NCBI GenBank assembly: GCA_038127535.1
Contig: JAYPHU010000023.1
Span: forward strand, 1-60,249
Reading direction: 5' to 3'
Length of the DNA: 60,249 nt
From: JAYPHU01 sp038127535
GTDB lineage: Bacteria; Pseudomonadota; Alphaproteobacteria; Rhodospirillales; UBA2165
Shown: positions 58,929 through 60,249 of the stretch, in pieces
Layout of the letters: each line of letters opens with the position of its first letter
How positions within the stretch are numbered: the first letter of the stretch is position 1
The notes under the pieces: model-generated
Told to the model about the DNA's origin: nothing
Seen by the model: only the letters and a program-made list of their open reading frames with translations
Databases searched by the model: none
Made by a program: the position numbers and the translations under genes

Positions 58929-59816
58929 ATGAGCTCAGGCAATACTGTCAAACGGCTGATGCGGAATGTGGCGCGGCTTAGGGCACGGCGGCAGCGATTT
59001 CGTGATCGCATTCCACTACTCTTTCATTGGGGCAAATACCGGAAGTCGGTCGAGCGCCAGGTAATCACTGACTGGCCAGGCGGCTATGTGCCGGTGAACG
59101 ACCGGGATCAACTCTACCTGCCCGCACCGCTGGATACGATGGGGGCGCATTATCTGCTGAACGGCCTGGAAGGCGGCGAGGTGATCGGCAACCACTGCCC
59201 GGCTGGCGGCGTCGCTGTTGATGTAGGTGCAAACTACGGCGAATGGGCCCTGCAGATGGCCCGCGCCGTCGGACCGGCGGGAACGGTCATCGCGTTCGAA
59301 CCGGTGGTGCGACTGGCTGAGGCAGTCAACAAGACCTTCGCCGTCAACGGGCTTAAAAACGCGATCCTTATCCAAAAGGCTGCCAGCAACAACGCGGGCG
59401 AGGTCGCCTTCACCCATAACCTGGATCATTCCGGCAAGTCGGGCATCTGCGTCGACGCCGGCGGCAATCAGTCGGAAAGTCTCACCATTGCCGCCACCAC
59501 TCTGGACGCAGTCGCTGAGGAACAAAACCTCGAGCGGCTGGATTTCCTTAAAATCGATGTGGAAGGTCATGAGCTTGAGGTGCTGGAGGGCGCGCGGGAC
59601 ACCCTGGAACGTTTCGGCCCGGCCTTGGTCCTGGAAGCCGGCAACGAGGCGACGGAGACCCGTACCAAGATCGCCGATCTCCTCCGCTCCTGCGGCTACG
59701 CCCCGGTCGGCACGATCGAGGCCGGCGGCATCATCGAAATCACTTGGGACGACTACACCTCCGACAGCGGCCCGCTCTCTGACGGCTTTGCGAATGTGCT
59801 GTTTTTGCGGGGGTGA
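58929..59816 (+). CDS. FkbM-family methyltransferase
   Basis: The 295-aa protein has SAM-binding motif I VAVDVGANYGEWALQMARAV (about 97-116), the acidic AFEPV that follows, and the family end FLKIDVEGHELEVLEGARDT. FkbM methyltransferases O-methylate sugars and polyketides. It starts 9 bp after the DUF1624 gene, so the two could modify the same glycan. The N-terminal 70 residues form a basic, less conserved extension. Confidence 0.88.
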   Translation: MSSGNTVKRLMRNVARLRARRQRFRDRIPLLFHWGKYRKSVERQVITDWPGGYVPVNDRDQLYLPAPLDTMGAHYLLNGLEGGEVIGNHCPAGGVAVDVGANYGEWALQMARAVGPAGTVIAFEPVVRLAEAVNKTFAVNGLKNAILIQKAASNNAGEVAFTHNLDHSGKSGICVDAGGNQSESLTIAATTLDAVAEEQNLERLDFLKIDVEGHELEVLEGARDTLERFGPALVLEAGNEATETRTKIADLLRSCGYAPVGTIEAGGIIEITWDDYTSDSGPLSDGFANVLFLRG

Positions 59817-59915
59817 AGCGGCGCCCCCTATCGCCTCTCCTCCGTTATGCCCGAGCCTGCCTGCGCGAAGCCGGAGCTTCGCTTCGGCAAAGGCAGGTTA
59901 GACCAGATGGTAATC

Positions 59916-59985
59916 GGGGCTAATTCTCGGGTATCGCATTTAGGGACCAGATCCCCGACAACCGCTGCGCGGGTCGGGGATGACG
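59916..59985 (-). repeat. Intergenic GTCAT-type palindromic repeat, copy C
   Basis: Read on the minus strand it begins CGTCATCCCCGACCCGCGCA, closes a stem with GTCGGGGAT, then has GATACCCGAGAATTAG, which is almost identical to copy A. It lies in the last gap of the window. Confidence 0.75.
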
Positions 59986-60131
59986 CATTATGGGGACCGA
60001 CTGCAGCAAACTTCTCGGAGTTCTCTGTAGTTCTTAGATTCGACCCCCACCCTCGAAACGCGCCGCGTTTCTCGACCTACCCCGTCATAGGGGGAGGTTG
60101 GACAGTGTGCCTTGATTGCGCAATGAAAATG

Positions 60132-60154
60132 CCTTCCCCCGTCGCGGGGGAAGG
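60132..60154. repeat. 9-bp hairpin CCTTCCCCC/GGGGGAAGG
   Basis: Perfect 9-bp arms surround a GTCGC loop. No T run follows on either side, so it is more like a REP-type palindrome than an intrinsic terminator. Confidence 0.6.
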
Positions 60155-60194
60155 TAGCCCGAAGGGCCGGATCGGAGGAACGAAAAAGATTGAG

Positions 60195-60249
60195 TGGTGA
60201 CCCCTACGGGATTCGAACCCGTGTTGCCAGAATGAAAATCTGGAGTCCT
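60195..60249 (-). tRNA. tRNA-Glu (UUC), 5' part beyond the window
   Basis: The minus-strand 3' part has anticodon stem CCAGA/TCTGG with loop TTTTCAT giving UUC, a T-arm ACGGGTTCGAATCCCGT and an encoded CCA at 60195-60197. The D-arm and 5' acceptor strand are cut by the right edge. Confidence 0.92.

Larger units (their letters stand above)
59817..60194. other. Intergenic stretch with repeats and hairpins, no gene
   Basis: The 378 bases after the FkbM gene hold an inverted repeat around 59855-59900 (GCCTGCC...GGCAGG), repeat copy C, a run of no evident function, and the short hairpin at 60132-60154. I see no credible coding frame. Confidence 0.6.

Noticed and set aside
60132..60154. 9-bp hairpin as an intrinsic terminator
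   Set aside because: There is no T run on either side, so it is listed as a palindromic repeat.
1..60249. CRISPR array, rRNA operon, insertion sequence or integrase
   Set aside because: I saw no regularly spaced direct repeats, no rRNA-like sequence and no transposase or integrase frame.

Overview
The window is a gene-dense stretch of about 60 kb, GC-rich outside its intergenic and decayed parts. It most likely comes from a free-living or host-associated alphaproteobacterium, Rhodospirillales-like by general character. The clues are an NDUFS4-like complex I subunit, DUF3572, DUF192 and DUF1194 proteins, an aprM-aprB-aprA sulfite-oxidation operon, and GTCAT...ATGAC intergenic palindromes. The family level is an inference. 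tRNA genes sit at both ends (Arg-UCU at 1-77, Glu-UUC cut by the right edge) and at 5626-5702 (Pro-UGG).

Layout. 1-5.7 kb: complex I subunit, a Rieske oxygenase followed by a glutamine-synthetase-like ligase, a DUF4197 remnant, then a Gfo/Idh dehydrogenase and a bicupin. 5.7-7.1 kb: a degraded AT-rich area beside tRNA-Pro with a zinc-ribbon remnant and two unknown proteins. 7.1-14.1 kb: TauE/SafE exporter, crotonase, RidA, MetE-like protein, DUF2848-like protein, isochorismatase-type hydrolase, BNR-repeat protein, DUF192 protein and two internally deleted genes. 14.5-21.6 kb: aprMBA with three accessory genes and a terminator, then a divergent sat-CBS-phosphoesterase operon. 21.8-24.4 kb: TPP riboswitch and thiZXY-type ABC importer. 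24.5-31.9 kb: ten tightly packed genes for an Mrp/Mbh-like cation/proton antiporter with three MrpD-like subunits. 32-39.7 kb: Panacea-domain protein, FAH-family hydrolase, SPINDLY-type TPR glycosyltransferase, and CO/xanthine-dehydrogenase-type small and medium subunits with XdhC and a MoeA-MocA fusion but no large subunit. 39.8-49.7 kb: lipoproteins, LLM flavoenzyme, orphan terminase small subunit, DUF1194/DUF3572 pair, a dead OmpR-type response regulator, heparinase II/III-like protein and aldo/keto reductase. 49.7-60.2 kb: a regulatory and repeat-rich gap, 2OG-Fe(II) oxygenase, MATE transporter, PagL-like deacylase, PNPOx and NIPSNAP proteins, a broken glycosyltransferase-like gene, DUF4126, AEC transporter, DUF1624 protein and FkbM methyltransferase.

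How it fits together. The clearest physiology is sulfur-based: AprBA oxidises sulfite plus AMP to APS, AprM probably links it to the membrane electron pool, and Sat turns APS plus pyrophosphate into ATP and sulfate. TauE/SafE could export sulfite or sulfate. The large antiporter complex would couple proton or sodium gradients, and many scattered catabolic enzymes suggest use of diverse organic compounds.

A second theme is gene erosion. Six genes are visibly disabled by nonsense codons, frameshifts or internal deletions (DUF4197, O-methyltransferase, alpha/beta hydrolase, short TrpB-annotated protein, response regulator, glycosyltransferase-like protein), with smaller remnants besides. Four structured intergenic repeats of one architecture occur in gaps.
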